Positions 11,877 to 24,542 of a stretch of DNA of 64,000 nt are shown in pieces (position 1 is the first letter of the stretch; each line of letters begins with the position of its first letter). The stretch covers positions 234,007,369-234,071,368 of the forward strand of contig JBAIZL010000005.1 of assembly GCA_036971475.1 (NCBI GenBank), written 5' to 3'. The stretch comes from Prosapia bicincta (Eukaryota > Arthropoda > Insecta > Hemiptera > Cercopidae). Below the pieces are notes generated by a model that did no database searches, was not told the DNA's origin, and worked only from the letters and a program-made list of their open reading frames with translations. Both the position numbers and the translations under genes were made by a program.

Positions 11877-12522
11877 TTTTTTTCCTGGCGAAAAACCAAT
11901 TGTGGTTATCATCGCCAATTAAAAAAAGGTAGACAAATACGGCAATATTTTAGATAACACAAAATTTAAATAAAACAAAATACACAAAACAAACATAACC
12001 TAAACATAACAGTAATAACATTAAATGTTTATATGTAACAATAAATATATAACAAAAAGGAGAAACAACAATAAATAATATGAAACAATAAATATCAAAA
12101 TAACAACAACGAACAGTATAACAATAAATAAATCTTAATAACACAATAACAAGAATATAAAATAAATTTAATTTAAATAAATAGAAAATAACTGTACGAA
12201 ACACACAGAGAAATATATGTATAAATAAAAAGAATATATTTTAAATATTCAATTTAAAAAAATATTTTCAAGTGTTGCAAGAAGGCGATGACTGCACTCG
12301 GTCAATGGCCGAGGCATCGTCCCTTAGCACCACCTTTAAACAACCTTTTAAATTAAAAAGGGCACGAATGTTAGTTACTCCGATACAATCAACCGAAATA
12401 TGTTTTATTGTGAAGATATCACCGCAGTATTGGCATATTGGTGGATCTCCACGACGCATCAAATATCCATGAGTTGCAAAAGAGTGGCCAACGCCAAGAC
12501 GTGTAACTACCACTTCCTCCCT
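11877..12522 (-). mobile_element. 5'-truncated I-group non-LTR copy inserted in the satellite
   Basis: Read on the minus strand, the end of ORF2 (EEVVVTRLGVGHSFATHGYL, ICQYCGDIFTIKH, VVLRDDASAIDRV) closely matches the C-terminus of the full element at 41515-47542. The same 3' end GGCGATGATAACCACAA, then TTTTTCGCCAGG, is followed by a short A-tail (T-run at 11877-11883). The insertion is bounded by AAACGAATAT (11867-11876) and AAACAAATAT (12523-12532), a 10-bp target-site duplication with one change. Only about 0.65 kb was copied, typical of aborted target-primed reverse transcription. ORF2 here is broken after the conserved part. Confidence 0.93.
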
Positions 12523-15489
12523 AAACAAATATCAGTGACAAGTCACCGTAACAGTAAATATCGACCTTTTCCTTATCCACAACAGAGACAAACCCCGATC
12601 GATCCATTCATTGTCACTGGTAATGACATTTTCCATATTTTATCACTTGTGCCACCAGCGACAAACGAATATCAGTGGCAAGTCACCGTAACAGAAAATA
12701 TCGACTTTTTCTTATATGACGACGTTTTCCCCGTTCATAACAGAGACAAATCCCGATCGATCCATTGTCACTGGTAATGACATTTTCCATATTTTATCAC
12801 TTGTGCCACCAGCGACAAACGAATATCAGTGGCAAGTCACCGTAACAGAAAATATCGACCTTTTCTTATATGACATCGTTTTCCCCATCCATAACAGAGA
12901 CAAACCCCGATCGATCCATTGTCACTGGTAATGACATTTTCCATATTTTATCACTAGTGCCACCAGCGACAAACGAATATTAGTGGCAAGTCACCGTAAC
13001 AGAAAATATCGACTTTTTCTTATATGACGACGTTTTCCCCGTCCATAACAGAGACAAATCCCAATCGATCCATTGTCACTGGTAATGACATTTTCCATAT
13101 TTTATCACTTGTGCCACCAGCGACAAACGAATATCAGTGGCAAGTCACCGTAACAGAAAATATCGACTTTTCTTATATGACATCGTTTTCCCCATCCATA
13201 ACAGAGACAAACCCCAATCGATCCATTGTCACTGGTAATGACATTTTCCATATTTTATCACTTGTGCCACCAGCGACAAACGAATATCAGTGGCAAGTCA
13301 CCGTAACAGAAAATATCGACTTTTTCTTATATGACATCGTTTTCCCCATCCATAACAGAGACAAACCCCGATCGATCCATTGTCACTGGTAATGACATTT
13401 TCCATATTTTATCACTTGTGCCACCAGCGACAAACGAATATCAGTGGCAAGTCACCGTAACAGAAAATATCGACTTTTTCTTATATGACGACGTTTTCCC
13501 CGTCCATAACAGAGACAAATCCCGATCGATCCATTGTCACTGGTAATGACATTTTCCATATTTTAACACTTGTGCCACCAGCGACAAACGAATATCAGTG
13601 GCAAGTCACCGTAACAGAAAATATCGACTTTTTCTTATATGACGACGTTTTCCCCGTCCATAACAGAGACAAATCCCGATCGATCCATTGTCACTGGTAA
13701 TGACATTTTCCATATTTTAACACTTGTGCCACCAGCGACAAACGAATATCAGTGGCAAGTCACCGTAACAGAAAATATCGACTTTTTCTTATATGACGAC
13801 GTTTTCCCCGTCCATAACAGAGGCAAATCCCGATCGATCCATTGTCACTGGTAATGACATTTTCCATATTTTAACACTTGTGCCACCAGCGACAAACGAA
13901 TATCAGTGGCAAGTCACCGTAACAGAAAATATCGACCTTTTCTTATATGACGACGTTTTCCCCGTCCATAACAGAGACAAATCCCGATCGATCCATTGTC
14001 ACTGGTAATGACATTTTCCATATTTTAACACTTGTGCCACCAGCGACAAACGAATATCAGTGACAAGTCACCGTAACAGAAAATATCGACTTTTTCTTAT
14101 ATGACGACGTTTTCCCCGTCCATAACAGAGACAAATCCCGATCGATCCATTGTCACTGGTAATGACATTTTCCATATTTTAACACTTGTGCCACCAGCGA
14201 CAAACGAATATCAGTGGCAAGTCACCGTAACAGAAAATATCGACTTTTTCTTATATGACGACGTTTTCCCCGTCCATAACAGAGGCAAATCCCGATCGAT
14301 CCATTGTCACTGGTAATGACATTTTCCATATTTTAACACTTGTGCCACCAGCGACAAACGAATATCAGTGGCAAGTCACCGTAACAGATAATATCGACTT
14401 TTTCTTATATGACGACGTTTTCCCCGTCCATAACAGAGACAAATCCCGATCGATCCATTGTCACTGGTAATGACATTTTCCATATTTTAACACTTGTGCC
14501 ACCAGCGACAAACGAATATCAGTGGCAAGTCACCGTAACAGAAAATATCGACTTTTTCTTATATGACGACGTTTTCCCCGTCCATAACAGAGGCAAATCC
14601 CGATCGATCCATTGTCACTGGTAATGACATTTTCCATATTTTAACACTTGTGCCACCAGCGACAAACGAATATCAGTGGCAAGTCACCGTAACAGAAAAT
14701 ATCGACCTTTTCTTATATGACGACGTTTTCCACGTCCATAACAGAGACAAATCCCGATCGATCCATTGTCACTGGTAATGACATTTTCCATATTTTAACA
14801 CTTGTGCCACCAGCGACAAACGAATATCAGTGGCAAGTCACCGTAACAGAAAATATCGACTTTTTCTTATATGACGACGTTTTCCCCGTCCATAACAGAG
14901 GCAAATCCCGATCGATCCATTGTCACTGGTAATGACATTTTCCATATTTTAACACTTGTGCCACCAGCGACAAACGAATATCAGTGGCAAGTCACCGTAA
15001 CAGAAAATATCGACTTTTTCTTATATGACGACGTTTTCCCCGTCCATAACAGAGGCAAATCCCGATCGATCCATTGTCACTGGTAATGACATTTTCCATA
15101 TTTTAACACTTGTGCCACCAGCGACAAACGAATATCAGTGGCAAGTCACCGTAACAGAAAATATCGACCTTTTCTTATATGACGACGTTTTCCCCGTCCA
15201 TAACAGAGGCAAATCCCGATCGATCCATTGTCACTGGTAATGACATTTTCCATATTTTAACACTTGTGCCACCAGCGACAAACGAATATCAGTGGCAAGT
15301 CACCGTAACAGAAAATATCGACCTTTTCTTATATGACGACGTTTTCCCCGTCCATAACAGAGACAAACCCCGATCGATCCATTGTCACTGGTAATGACAT
15401 TTTCCATATTTTAACACTTGTGCCACCAGCGACAAACGAATATCAGTGACAAGTCACCGTAACAGAAAATATCGACCTTTTCTTATATG
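12523..15489. repeat. 154-bp satellite array, about 19 units
   Basis: The unit contains TTTTCCCCGTCCATAACAGA, CGATCGATCCATTGTCACTGG, TGTGCCACCAGCGACAAACG and CAAGTCACCGTAACAGAAAA. It repeats every 154 bases, with one 153-base step near 13165. Early units carry GACATCG or GACGACG and TTTTATCAC; units after about 13550 carry GACGACG and TTTTAACAC. Because 154 is one more than a multiple of three, each unit restarts the same 71-residue frame in a shifted register. The many staggered frames are therefore a numerical effect, not a gene family. The array ends at CTTATATG. Confidence 0.97.
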
Positions 15490-16579
15490 TTCTTTAATTT
15501 AAGGCTCATTGAGCGTCCTTTTAAATTTGGAATATATTAATTTAAAAATACAAATTATTTATTTGGTCAACTTTTGTCTAATTATAGAAGTTTAAATGTC
15601 ATTTAATTTTAATTATTTTGCCTTGCGGAAACCACCCTTAGAAAGGATATCTGACCACATCGACAATACACAGCAAGCCGCGGATGTAAATGTATAAATA
15701 GGCGAGAATAAGCCTTCATTAACTTGTAAACGTTCTTGTGTTGTGCCATTAATCTCTAAGACCGGCCGTTACATAAATCTCGTATTTTCCGGCCGCTGCG
15801 CGTTGCGGTCGGCTTCGTGTAAGCCAAACCAAGCGTGGCAGATCAAACAATACACAATAAGGCTTCCTCTATTTCTGCACGCAAAACCACGGTACGTCTG
15901 TCGTTATTGCTGTTAGATAATATCCCCGTTGCGGAACAACAGACGCCTGTGTGTCACAACATGTATAAGCGATCGGTTTCACTGCCACTACGAGTGGATA
16001 TAAACAGTTTGTTCGTTGTAGGACGATCAGTCAAGCTGGCTATTTTACCCTAGGAAGTATGTAAAAATAAATGGTTGGTAGTATATTTTACACGTGTGCA
16101 GGATAAACTTGCCAAGATTTGTATAACATGTCTCAGATATTTGTTAAGCTAAGCCTGTGTCTGCTTTCACAGTTTAGATTTAATTAGACATAATAATTCT
16201 ACTTGTATCCTAACGGTGTTTTAGTCAGCAGTGTTTCAACCCCCTTTAACATTTAAAACTAATGCAAGGTAAAGCGATGTCAAGACAACGTCAATTTTAG
16301 TACAATAAGGGTACTATTAAAATATTGGCCTAAATACAAAAAAAGTTATAAAACCTTAAAAAAATTTTTTTTTCAAAACTCATCTTTTCATTTAATATTA
16401 TAATTTTGTTAGTATTGCTGTTTTCGTTTTTTAAAATATAAAATATGTTTTCTAAATAAATTACTTATACAGTAACTGTGGAGCAAAATAACTGTAATCT
16501 TTGGGATATATTTTCAGTCGGTGGCAGGAAACCTCTGTAAGTCACGTACTGCCAATTAAACTGTGAACGCAAAGTATAC
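15490..16579. other. Unassigned region with a TATA-like element
   Basis: Contains TGTATAAATAGGCGAG near 15690 and a GC-rich hairpin near 15790-15815 (CCGGCCGC and GCGGTCGG). This could be a promoter or part of an LTR, but no second LTR or coding part was found. The 72-residue frame at 15835 has no recognisable family. Confidence 0.3.
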
Positions 16580-16770
16580 GTCGCGAGATAGAGCAAGAGA
16601 CTTGGCTAACCGGGAGGGGGTCGTTAAGTCAAAATTAGTCTAACCTCGCTGCCATACGTAGGCCACAACCACTGTACGCAACCTAGAAGCTAAAGAGAGG
16701 AATTTGACCTTACACCTTTACCCGCCGGCGAACTCCTCTCGTGCAAGTCTCTTGTTATTTATCTCGTGAC
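16580..16770. mobile_element. Short MITE with terminal inverted repeats
   Basis: The left end GTCGCGAGATAGAGCAAGAG and the right end, whose reverse complement reads GTCACGAGATAAATAACAAG, form imperfect terminal inverted repeats of about 25-30 bases enclosing about 130 bases of non-coding sequence. The family and target-site duplication could not be settled. Confidence 0.6.
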
Positions 16771-18161
16771 TAATAGTGTTGTGTCTTGAACATACTTTCA
16801 CTAAATTGCTTAAAATAAGAATCTAATACAAAATCAAATGGAAAACAATACAATAATAAACAACCAAATATTTAGGAACAGATTAGAAGTTCTTTAAACA
16901 CTGCTACCAAGTACCACGTACAATGTTACCGAGCAAATATCCACTGTACTGTGTAATTGATAATAACCATCTCCTCTTGCTTCACAGCCGACACTTAACA
17001 CGGATATCATACATTCGTTTGCGTATTAGACAAAATAATTTGATTCATAGAGATAGAAACAAACAAAACACAATGTCGGCGGATTTGTATTAAAAGGCAA
17101 TGTTTTTTAGTATAATTCAATCACTAAAGCCTAGGGTCGCTACTGTCGAAGCATCACCTAAATCAGTTAATCTTGCCAAGCAAAACGGCAAATGTAATCT
17201 TCTTTCACATCATTAAGGCCGGGTATTGGACATACGCCTCTGTATGACTCTCACAAACCGTAGTGGTACTTCACGGAGACGATGCTCTAGCATCATGCAT
17301 TGACATCCTTACAAACCTATCATGGGCTACGTCGTTTCGAGGATAGTTGGTAGGCTTAACAATCCTGCCTACACGAGCCGAGTCCCTCAGTGGTCTTACC
17401 AGATAGTTTCCAACCCTTATTACAGTCTTGCAAAATTACGGTGGTACAACTCAAAAAATCAAAATTTTAACACATACATATAAGAGATTATACCCCTAAA
17501 TAAATATAAAATTGTAAAATACGAATCAAATATTTGGTCAACTTATTTTTAAAAGTGGTTCTTCAGACGGAGTGAGTTTAGTTACAGATATTTGTTTAAT
17601 TAAAATTTCACTATACAACTAATTCGAAGTTCAATTTGTCCTCAAAGATCGGATTCATTTCAAAGAGTTTGTTCTAAAAACAAATAGAACAACACTGTGA
17701 GACAAATTTTAAGTCGCATATTTGTGGCTCACTAGTTAATGAGTGTGTATTGTGCGTCCCTCCACACACTTTGGAGGCATAATTACCAGCGGCAAACAGT
17801 AAAAATCAAGAGGTCAAGCACCACCCAGAAAATACAACTAGTCTGAGCCTTCCTCATTAGTTGCAAACTTTGTAATAGACAAGTAATATAAAAAAATTCA
17901 AGTAAATCCCTACTGTCATCAAAAAAAAAAAAAAAAAAAAATTATGTTATTTACTTTCTACTTTATAATTACAATTGATATAAATATTTATATACATATG
18001 ACAAAATCACAATATTAAGTGGAAAAATAAAAAGCGAGTTTCTTTGGAATTTTCCATTTCCCTCTCGATACAGTAGGTATATGGTATTGGACTATTATTT
18101 TTGTTTGTTATTGTCACGGAGGGTTAATTTTATTTACCTATGAAGAACTGGATCAAGTCAA
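16771..18161. other. No recognisable feature
   Basis: AT-rich; a poly(A) run lies at about 17920-17941. No gene seen. Confidence 0.35.
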
Positions 18162-18640
18162 GATAGATTTAGTTGTAATTTTATACGTTTAACCAAATCT
18201 ACACATTTAAGGCTAGAATAAAGATCGCGTGACGTAACCTGGCAGAAAGTATTACTCCGTGGAAGTAGAAGTCTAATTAGGTAATATAATATTGTACAAA
18301 ATTACAACCAAATCTATCCTGACTACTCGCTTTACAGGGATATTTTAATATAAGTATATAGTAATGTATAAAATTACAACCAAATCTATCGTAACTGAGA
18401 TTTAGTTGTAATTTTATGCGTTTAACCAAATCTACACATTTAAGGCTAGAATAGAGATCGCGTCACGTAACCTGGCAGAAAGTATTACTCCGTGGAAGTA
18501 GAAGTCTAATTAGGTAATATAATGTTGTACAAAATTACAACCAAATCTATCCTGACTACACGCTTTACAGGGATATTTTAATATATAGGTATTTAGTAAT
18601 GTATAAAATTACAACCAAATCTATCGTAACTGGAGACTTT
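18162..18640. repeat. 233-bp direct duplication carrying the fold-back subrepeat
   Basis: Two tandem copies begin GATTTAGTTGTAATTTTAT (offset 233). Both contain ATCGCGTGACGTAACCTGG (second copy GCGTCACG) and a segment AAAATTACAACCAAATCTAT, the same subrepeat that fills the centres of fold-back elements at 33081-34132 and 37527-38305. Confidence 0.85.
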
Positions 18641-20885
18641 ATAGGTATATTTAAATATATGTGTGCGTAGTGCTTCTTACTAATGCGCACTGAATTTTTA
18701 CTCGAATTTAATTTGATAAAAATCGTATTATTCCCTGAACGAGAATTTTCATTATTTTATTTTAGATCCCTGATGACATCCTGCGCCGCCCGGTGTAATT
18801 TTCCCCCTAAAAACGAACTCGTGGAAACGGGAAATAAATACCTGAAATTTTACAAGGACATTCTTAGGGTTCCCGGTTAACACGTATATTTATTTACAAA
18901 TTCTGTCAGGGCACCACCCCACTGGCCTTGGAAACTCCATTAACGGTAGGTTTATAAACTATAGTTTGATACACTTGTTGGGATTTAATTTCAGTAAATT
19001 AAATTCAACCCAAATACAAATACTAATTAAATCAATACAAATATTCGTCAACCCCGTACGAAGGCCGGGTACTCTGATAGTGAATAATAAAAGTAAACAA
19101 AATAAAAAAAAGTTATAAACATCACATATTTCACAAATTTAAAAAAAACATTCAACAAAATTATGTAAACACATAAACGAAAAGGCAACTCATCGTTGAT
19201 TTTGTACTAATTAGCTTTTCCACTCGACCTACTTTGTCTTACTATTGTGGAAGTCATAGTTTTTGCTGATTGTGTTTTATCTAATAAAAATAAAGAAACA
19301 ATCTCCCACTAACGCCATCTGTTCCTTCTCCATTCGATTAACTGTTGCTATTACATATTTATCTCTTTATCACGATATTGGTCAACTGGTTTACATAACG
19401 CTTAATAACACGAACTTGATAGTTATTTAAAAGCTGTTTGCAGCGTCGATTGTATGTTGTGATGCAACATTCGATATCAACATGGTTGAATATTAAAATA
19501 ACTTGAACCTCGACGTAATTTGGGCTGTTACTTGCAAACGTAACTTAAAGTAGACTATTTATAAATGTTCTTTAAGCTTTATAAAATATATTTATCAACT
19601 TGTTTCGTAGATATTTTGCGTTTAAAATCTAAGAATTTATTTTCTTCCACATGGTTTAATACCTTTAAGAAATATAATTTAAATTTTGGAATTTGTGGTA
19701 TGAGTAAAATTACCCACATACAATAGAGAATACCAAACTTAATGTTTTCAAACTTGCAGTTTTTGTGTTGAGGGTTTTTTAATTACTACTACAGTATTGC
19801 TATCACTTAAAATGTTTTAATCTGGTATCACTTTAATGTTTTGGATCGCTTACGGCTGTAATTGTGTGTGTGTGAAGGCACAGTTGAATAAAATCAACGA
19901 CAGTACCCCTAGCACAGAATTCTAAATCAAGCTAACCATTAACGCAGCATTTCGTGAGAAACACATCACTACCTGGCATAAACTTCCGAAGGCTACCCAC
20001 TACTGGAGGGAGTACATCACAACATTAGTTCTGTTACAAGAAGTCAGATGTTGGTAAGACATGTAATTGTAAACGGTATGGAGATACAGAAAGTTGAGTA
20101 TGGTGGACTCTTGATAGTAACAAGCAAGTAAAGAGTTACATCCAGGAGACTCTCCCTTCACTTGGGAGTTTGCAATTGTAGTTAAGTACTCATCACTTCA
20201 AGTGCATTTTATTTACTCATGAGTCACAGTTTAATTGGAATAAGATCAATAGTTTACAAAACCAACACAAATAGTCGGAAGTAAACCTCATGTAATGACT
20301 GTCTATAATTTTCAACACCAACTTTGTATTAATGTATGGTGTGAGATTTTATGATGAAGTTGATTGAACTGTTTATTTTCCAAAAACACTCCTCAGGACA
20401 CACGTACTTACAGTTTCTTCAAGTACAATTATCGACATAGGAAGAAGACGATCCTTTTGCAATGCAACGAGTGTTACTCTAACATGATGCTGGAATACCA
20501 AATTTTTACCAATTTTGTTTCTTCCTATTATAAAATCACACATTCTCAAATAGATGAGTTTGAATAAAGTGTAATGTAAACCCTATACCCTGGTAACCCA
20601 GATCCAAATACCTTATACCATTCAATATTATAGGGTTATAAGATGTAAAATGTGTACAAGAAGAAATTAAATTTTCATGAAGCATTATTTGCTTATATTA
20701 TTGTCTTAGCTCTACTGTAATAGAAAAAAACAAACATCAATCCTCAAACATACAGAAAAATGTACTGAAGTTCATGCATTAATTTTTCAACATTTACTGC
20801 AAATACGTTTTAGTTAAATGATTTGATCATGTAAATTTTACTTTGTAATGATCTCAATTAAAGTTTATTTACTTTAAGATGTATT

Positions 20886-20888
<3 letters not shown>
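18641..20888. other. No recognisable feature
   Basis: Mostly AT-rich. The small frames at 18683-18880 and 20364-20567 are not assignable; neither has convincing splice context. Confidence 0.35.

Positions 20889-20938
<50 letters not shown>
20889..20938. repeat. (TA)n microsatellite
   Basis: Uninterrupted TA dinucleotides over about 50 bases. Confidence 0.98.
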
Positions 20939-20939
<1 letters not shown>

Positions 20940-21911
20940 TTTATTTAAATCCTTTTGTTGACGATGTAATTTTCTATAAAATTCGTTTAGAAACTTTATC
21001 TAGTTTTTGAGAAACTAACAAAAGTTAAAGGCAAGACAAATATAAAAAAAAGAAGTGTTGTTTTGACTCATATTTTTTACGCAAATACTAGAGTAGTTAC
21101 AGTTTTAGTATTTGTTTTAATAGGTATTTCTGCCCCAAAACCATCAAGTGCAAATTGCTTACAAAGCATATCCAGGCCTAAGTTTGTATGAACCTCTTTC
21201 TATATTTTTATATGTAAATGGGAGAATATTTCACTAAAGTATATCGCCCAGACAAATTTGGAGAGTTGACCAATTATACATAGCAATAAAACATTGAACT
21301 GACCAAATAATTTGTCTCTAGTAGTGATAATTATTGGTTTGTGAGTATGGTGTACCAGTTACTGGTAACTGAAAATATTTTGCTAGTCTTTTCCTGTGTT
21401 ATTTTGTTTATAGTAGTGTTTTTAGGTTTTTCAGCTGTGATTTCCATAAACATGAACCCTGTAAGATCTGGAACTTCAGAAATCAGTTGGCCATCCTCGA
21501 TAGCATTACTGAATCAAATGTAGTGTGGCCCGGACCCTGGTTTCCAATCCCTCTAACCCCTATATATCATATAGAATATTGCGGAAGATACTTAAAAGGA
21601 CATCATATTTATATATTTAGTTTATTGTAACCATATGTACACTAATTTAAAAATATATACCCATTTAGAGGAAACAAATTATATGGTGCAGCTTAGGATT
21701 GCTGAGGTATAACTGATGTACTATAAATTTCTCTCTGACCTTCGGTTGGCGAGTGAAGGCGAGCGAGGGCGAGGGGGAAGAATCAATGCTTTTCTGCAAA
21801 TATTGGTTTTCTTGTAATTCTAACCGTTCTTATGGGACTTGTCCTATGGCTAGGCTATTCTAGTCAGTCCCTAACTGTCAACTGTCAAGATTCTTGTGTA
21901 GCTACTGTTGT

Positions 21912-21913
<2 letters not shown>
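20939..21913. other. No recognisable feature
   Basis: AT-rich; a frame at 21341-21523 is hydrophobic but otherwise unremarkable. Confidence 0.35.

Positions 21914-21984
<71 letters not shown>
21914..21984. repeat. (TA)n microsatellite, left of a palindrome
   Basis: TA dinucleotides with one CA interruption; they abut the palindromic element at 22007. Confidence 0.98.
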
Positions 21985-21985
<1 letters not shown>

Positions 21986-22054
21986 ATACATTTTCTTGTT
22001 TAATAATTTAAAACAACATAGGTTATTCAAATACAAGAATATTTATTAATTTAT

Positions 22055-22099
22055 ATTCAAAGCTTTTCGTTGGTAAACAGTACCAACATCACCAGGAAT
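22055..22099 (-). ncRNA. Hammerhead ribozyme, family B, core mutated
   Basis: Same layout as the plus-strand copy (ATTC and GAAT stem I, seven-base-pair stem II, GAAA, AGCT), but the conserved core reads CTGGTGA instead of CTGATGA. The changed base is one of the invariant core residues, so cleavage is expected to be lost. Confidence 0.75.
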
Positions 22100-22183
22100 G
22101 AAAATTACAATAAATTATTATTGTTATTAAATTATTATTTATTATACAAATAGAATTGTTAAATTATTATTATTGTAATTTTC

Positions 22184-22228
22184 ATTCCTGATGATGTTGG
22201 TACTGTTTACCAACGAAAAGCTTTGAAT
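22184..22228 (+). ncRNA. Hammerhead ribozyme, family B, intact core
   Basis: Stem I ATTC (22184-22187) pairs with GAAT (22225-22228). The core is CTGATGA (22188-22194). Stem II GTTGGTA with TACCAAC closes a five-base loop. GAAA lies at 22215-22218, followed by the self-complementary AGCT and a TT before the predicted cleavage site. All required core residues are present. Confidence 0.83.
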
Positions 22229-22273
22229 ATAAATTAATAAATATTCTTGTATTTGAATAACCTATGTTGTTTT

Positions 22274-22276
<3 letters not shown>

Positions 22277-22347
<71 letters not shown>
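22277..22347. repeat. (TA)n microsatellite, right of the palindrome
   Basis: TA dinucleotides directly following the TTTTAAAA end of the palindrome. Confidence 0.97.
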
Positions 22348-22349
<2 letters not shown>

Positions 22350-23780
22350 TAAGTGTAACTGTTGTTACTGTCATGTGCAATTATCATGCCTCCTGAAGAG
22401 AGTAAAATATAACATTAAATACTTCAAGTCAGGCCCGTGAGATAGTTTTTCGTGTATTAGGGTTTTGTGAAGAAGCTCGAATGTGTAATGATGAAAATCC
22501 CTTGATTCCAGTAAATCAGTGTCAGAAGTGGTGAAGTCAGGCGACTGGAGTGTCACTGGACAGTCAAAAAAATGGGAATGCAATTTCAGATGGCAAGTTT
22601 TTATAACTCCAGGTAAAACATGTGTAAAAGCAAAATCAGTGACAGCAGTGGACGATTTCGATAGGCTAATGAAATGAAATTTTAAAACATACAGCTGTAC
22701 ACGTTTTGCTAACGTAAGGTGTGATGTCAGCACAGTCTAAATGCTCGGCGAAAGAAGAGCAAAAGTCGTAGTATGCAGACTGGCCAACAGCTGCCGAGCC
22801 AAAGCGGAACTTATAGTGCACCAGTAATACTTAAGGTGAACAGCATCATTTTTTTGGTTAAATTTATTTTAAAATGTTTTAACAACTATGGTACTTGTCA
22901 TATGGGTACAAAAAGGATTTATGGGATAACACATTTTCAATTTCTGAGAAGGTTTTGATTTTTTTCATGCCCCAATAAATATGTTTAGTAGCAAAATCTT
23001 TAGCCAAAATCTGTTATTTTAATTTCTTCACAAATCTCTGCCTCTAAGAATGTAAAGTAGTAGTTACACACTCTTTCCTTATTTGTTTCATTTGCAGCAT
23101 AGATCCCAGGAGTGAAAATTGAAAATAATATGCCAATTTTCAGAAATTTTAACAGAAATAGCAGGTCATAAAGCAACCCTGTTTGGAAGAACAGAATGTT
23201 CCCTGGTACACAATAGGGAGATGTTGGACAACATATGTAATTTATGAACACCTGATATTATATACCTGAGGTTAGTTTTAGGTGTTACATGACATATTCA
23301 ACTGTAAGTATTTTACAGAAACATTTGCAATTCCATTTTCTAAACCAACAGTTGGAATGCTGTAGAGAGTGGTGGAACACGTAGTAATAAAGGGTATTGA
23401 CTAAAATGTTAACATTAGATTAATTTAATAAATCACTTTTCAAATAATTTTTAAAAAATTGACATATACTAATTAAAAATACATTATAATTGAGAATAAA
23501 GTGATAAAAAGGATAATAAAAAGTAAAAGCTAAAATTTGAAAAAACAACTTCAAATTGCATATAAACAAAATATTTTTTAATAAAACTTTTTTTTCCAAA
23601 TCTCTTCTATTAGCTCACATTTTTCTGATAAATATCTTGTACAAATTTTCAATTTTTAATGAAATACATTTTTATTCATCCAATCAAGTTCAAATACATT
23701 TTTTTAACCTATAGTTGATGACAATTGATGTTAATACAGTTTTTTCTAATATTTATTCAATAATTAAATTATAAAATTTG
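22348..23780. other. No recognisable gene
   Basis: A 120-residue open frame on the minus strand (22371-22733) is the longest here; it resembles no family I recognise and has no splice or promoter context. The rest is AT-rich. Confidence 0.3.
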
Positions 23781-23870
23781 TGGAGTTCAGTTGGATTCGA
23801 ACTGATAATCTTCATGTTCGAAGTCTAGTGGGCCTTGGCAATGAGCCAACTTACCAATACCTAGTACCGT
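23781..23870 (-). pseudogene. tRNA-derived sequence (tRNA-Arg-like), pseudogene or SINE head
   Basis: On the minus strand a canonical B box GTTCGAATCC and an A-box-like TTGGCTCATTGCCAAGG flank an anticodon-arm-like segment GACTTCGAACATGAAGATT, similar to tRNA-Arg with TCG. The T-arm pairing is disturbed and the acceptor stem cannot be closed, so a working tRNA is unlikely. Pol III promoter boxes with poor tRNA folding suggest a SINE or a pseudogene. Confidence 0.5.
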
Positions 23871-24408
23871 AATATATTTCTCAAAAATGTATATAAATCC
23901 CCCCCCCATCTGGTTGTCATCGAAACTTCCGAACAACCTTAAACTGTTGCCAAGGTTACCACACAATATCATAAATATTGCTCTAGGGTAAAAAAATAAA
24001 ATTTTAATTTGTTTACCTCAGTAGGAATTTACTTATATATTATTATTTTTTTTAATATTTCTTGTTTGTACTGCATTGTGATATAGCTATATTACAATAT
24101 AGCTATAAAGTATCTAGTTAGAATAGGTTATGAAACGTAAATTCAGTTTCCTAACAGAATCTGATTAAAGAATATCAACATCTTATTTTGTTGCAAAACC
24201 AAGGAAAATTGAGGACATTCCTTCATTTTAGCAAGCAGTTGTTTTACAAAGGTATCTTCATTCTTGTTTTTTCCAAGCAAACTAACTTGAACGAATATTT
24301 GCTATTATGTAATGTAATTATATAGTGTTCAAGAAGAAAACTTGAATTTATGAAATTTTGTGTAATTTGAAAAGTCGTGTTATGTTTGTATAACAATTAC
24401 TAATACTT
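23871..24408. other. AT-rich spacer
   Basis: Contains a C8 run at about 23900 and nothing else of note. Confidence 0.35.
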
Positions 24409-24498
24409 GCAATTTTTGTGTTGTACATCTTGAGGTTTTTATAGAAATTACATTTGTTTGTATTATCTTGGCAAAAAACCATTACTTACTGATTTATT

Positions 24499-24542
24499 CA
24501 GCAGACACGTTTCGCGCCACGTCATTGCTTTTTTCAATGCTG
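24499..24542 (-). ncRNA. Degenerate hammerhead, family C
   Basis: CAGCA and TGCTG form stem I. GCGCGAAACGTGTC gives the end of stem II, GAAA, and a CGTG stem III segment. The core position reads TTGAAAA instead of CTGATGA, so it is probably inactive. Confidence 0.6.

Larger units (their letters stand above)
22007..22277. mobile_element. Palindromic PLE 3'-end dimer, family B
   Basis: Two arms of about 130 bases are nearly exact reverse complements. The outer ends read TTTAAAACAACATAGGTTATT and its complement; the centre is AT-rich. Each arm carries a hammerhead motif (22055-22099 on -, 22184-22228 on +). The element sits exactly between two (TA)n tracts. It has no coding capacity. I call it PLE-derived because its ribozyme architecture matches the ribozymes at coding PLE copies in this window; that is inference. 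Confidence 0.75.

Noticed and set aside
12716..15394. About 20 overlapping 71-residue open frames, at first sight a repeated small gene family
   Set aside because: They arise because the 154-bp satellite unit is one base longer than a multiple of three; each frame stops at the same place in the next unit and there is no start context or coding bias.
15835..16053. 72-residue frame after a TATA-like element, possible small gene
   Set aside because: It starts with GTG, has no family resemblance, and the TATA-like site may belong to an unidentified LTR.
22371..22733. 120-residue minus-strand frame as a possible gene
   Set aside because: No recognisable motif, no splice signals and AT-rich surroundings; not enough to call it.
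23781..23870. Functional tRNA-Arg gene on the minus strand
   Set aside because: The B box is good, but the acceptor stem does not close and the T-arm is out of register; kept only as a tRNA-derived sequence.
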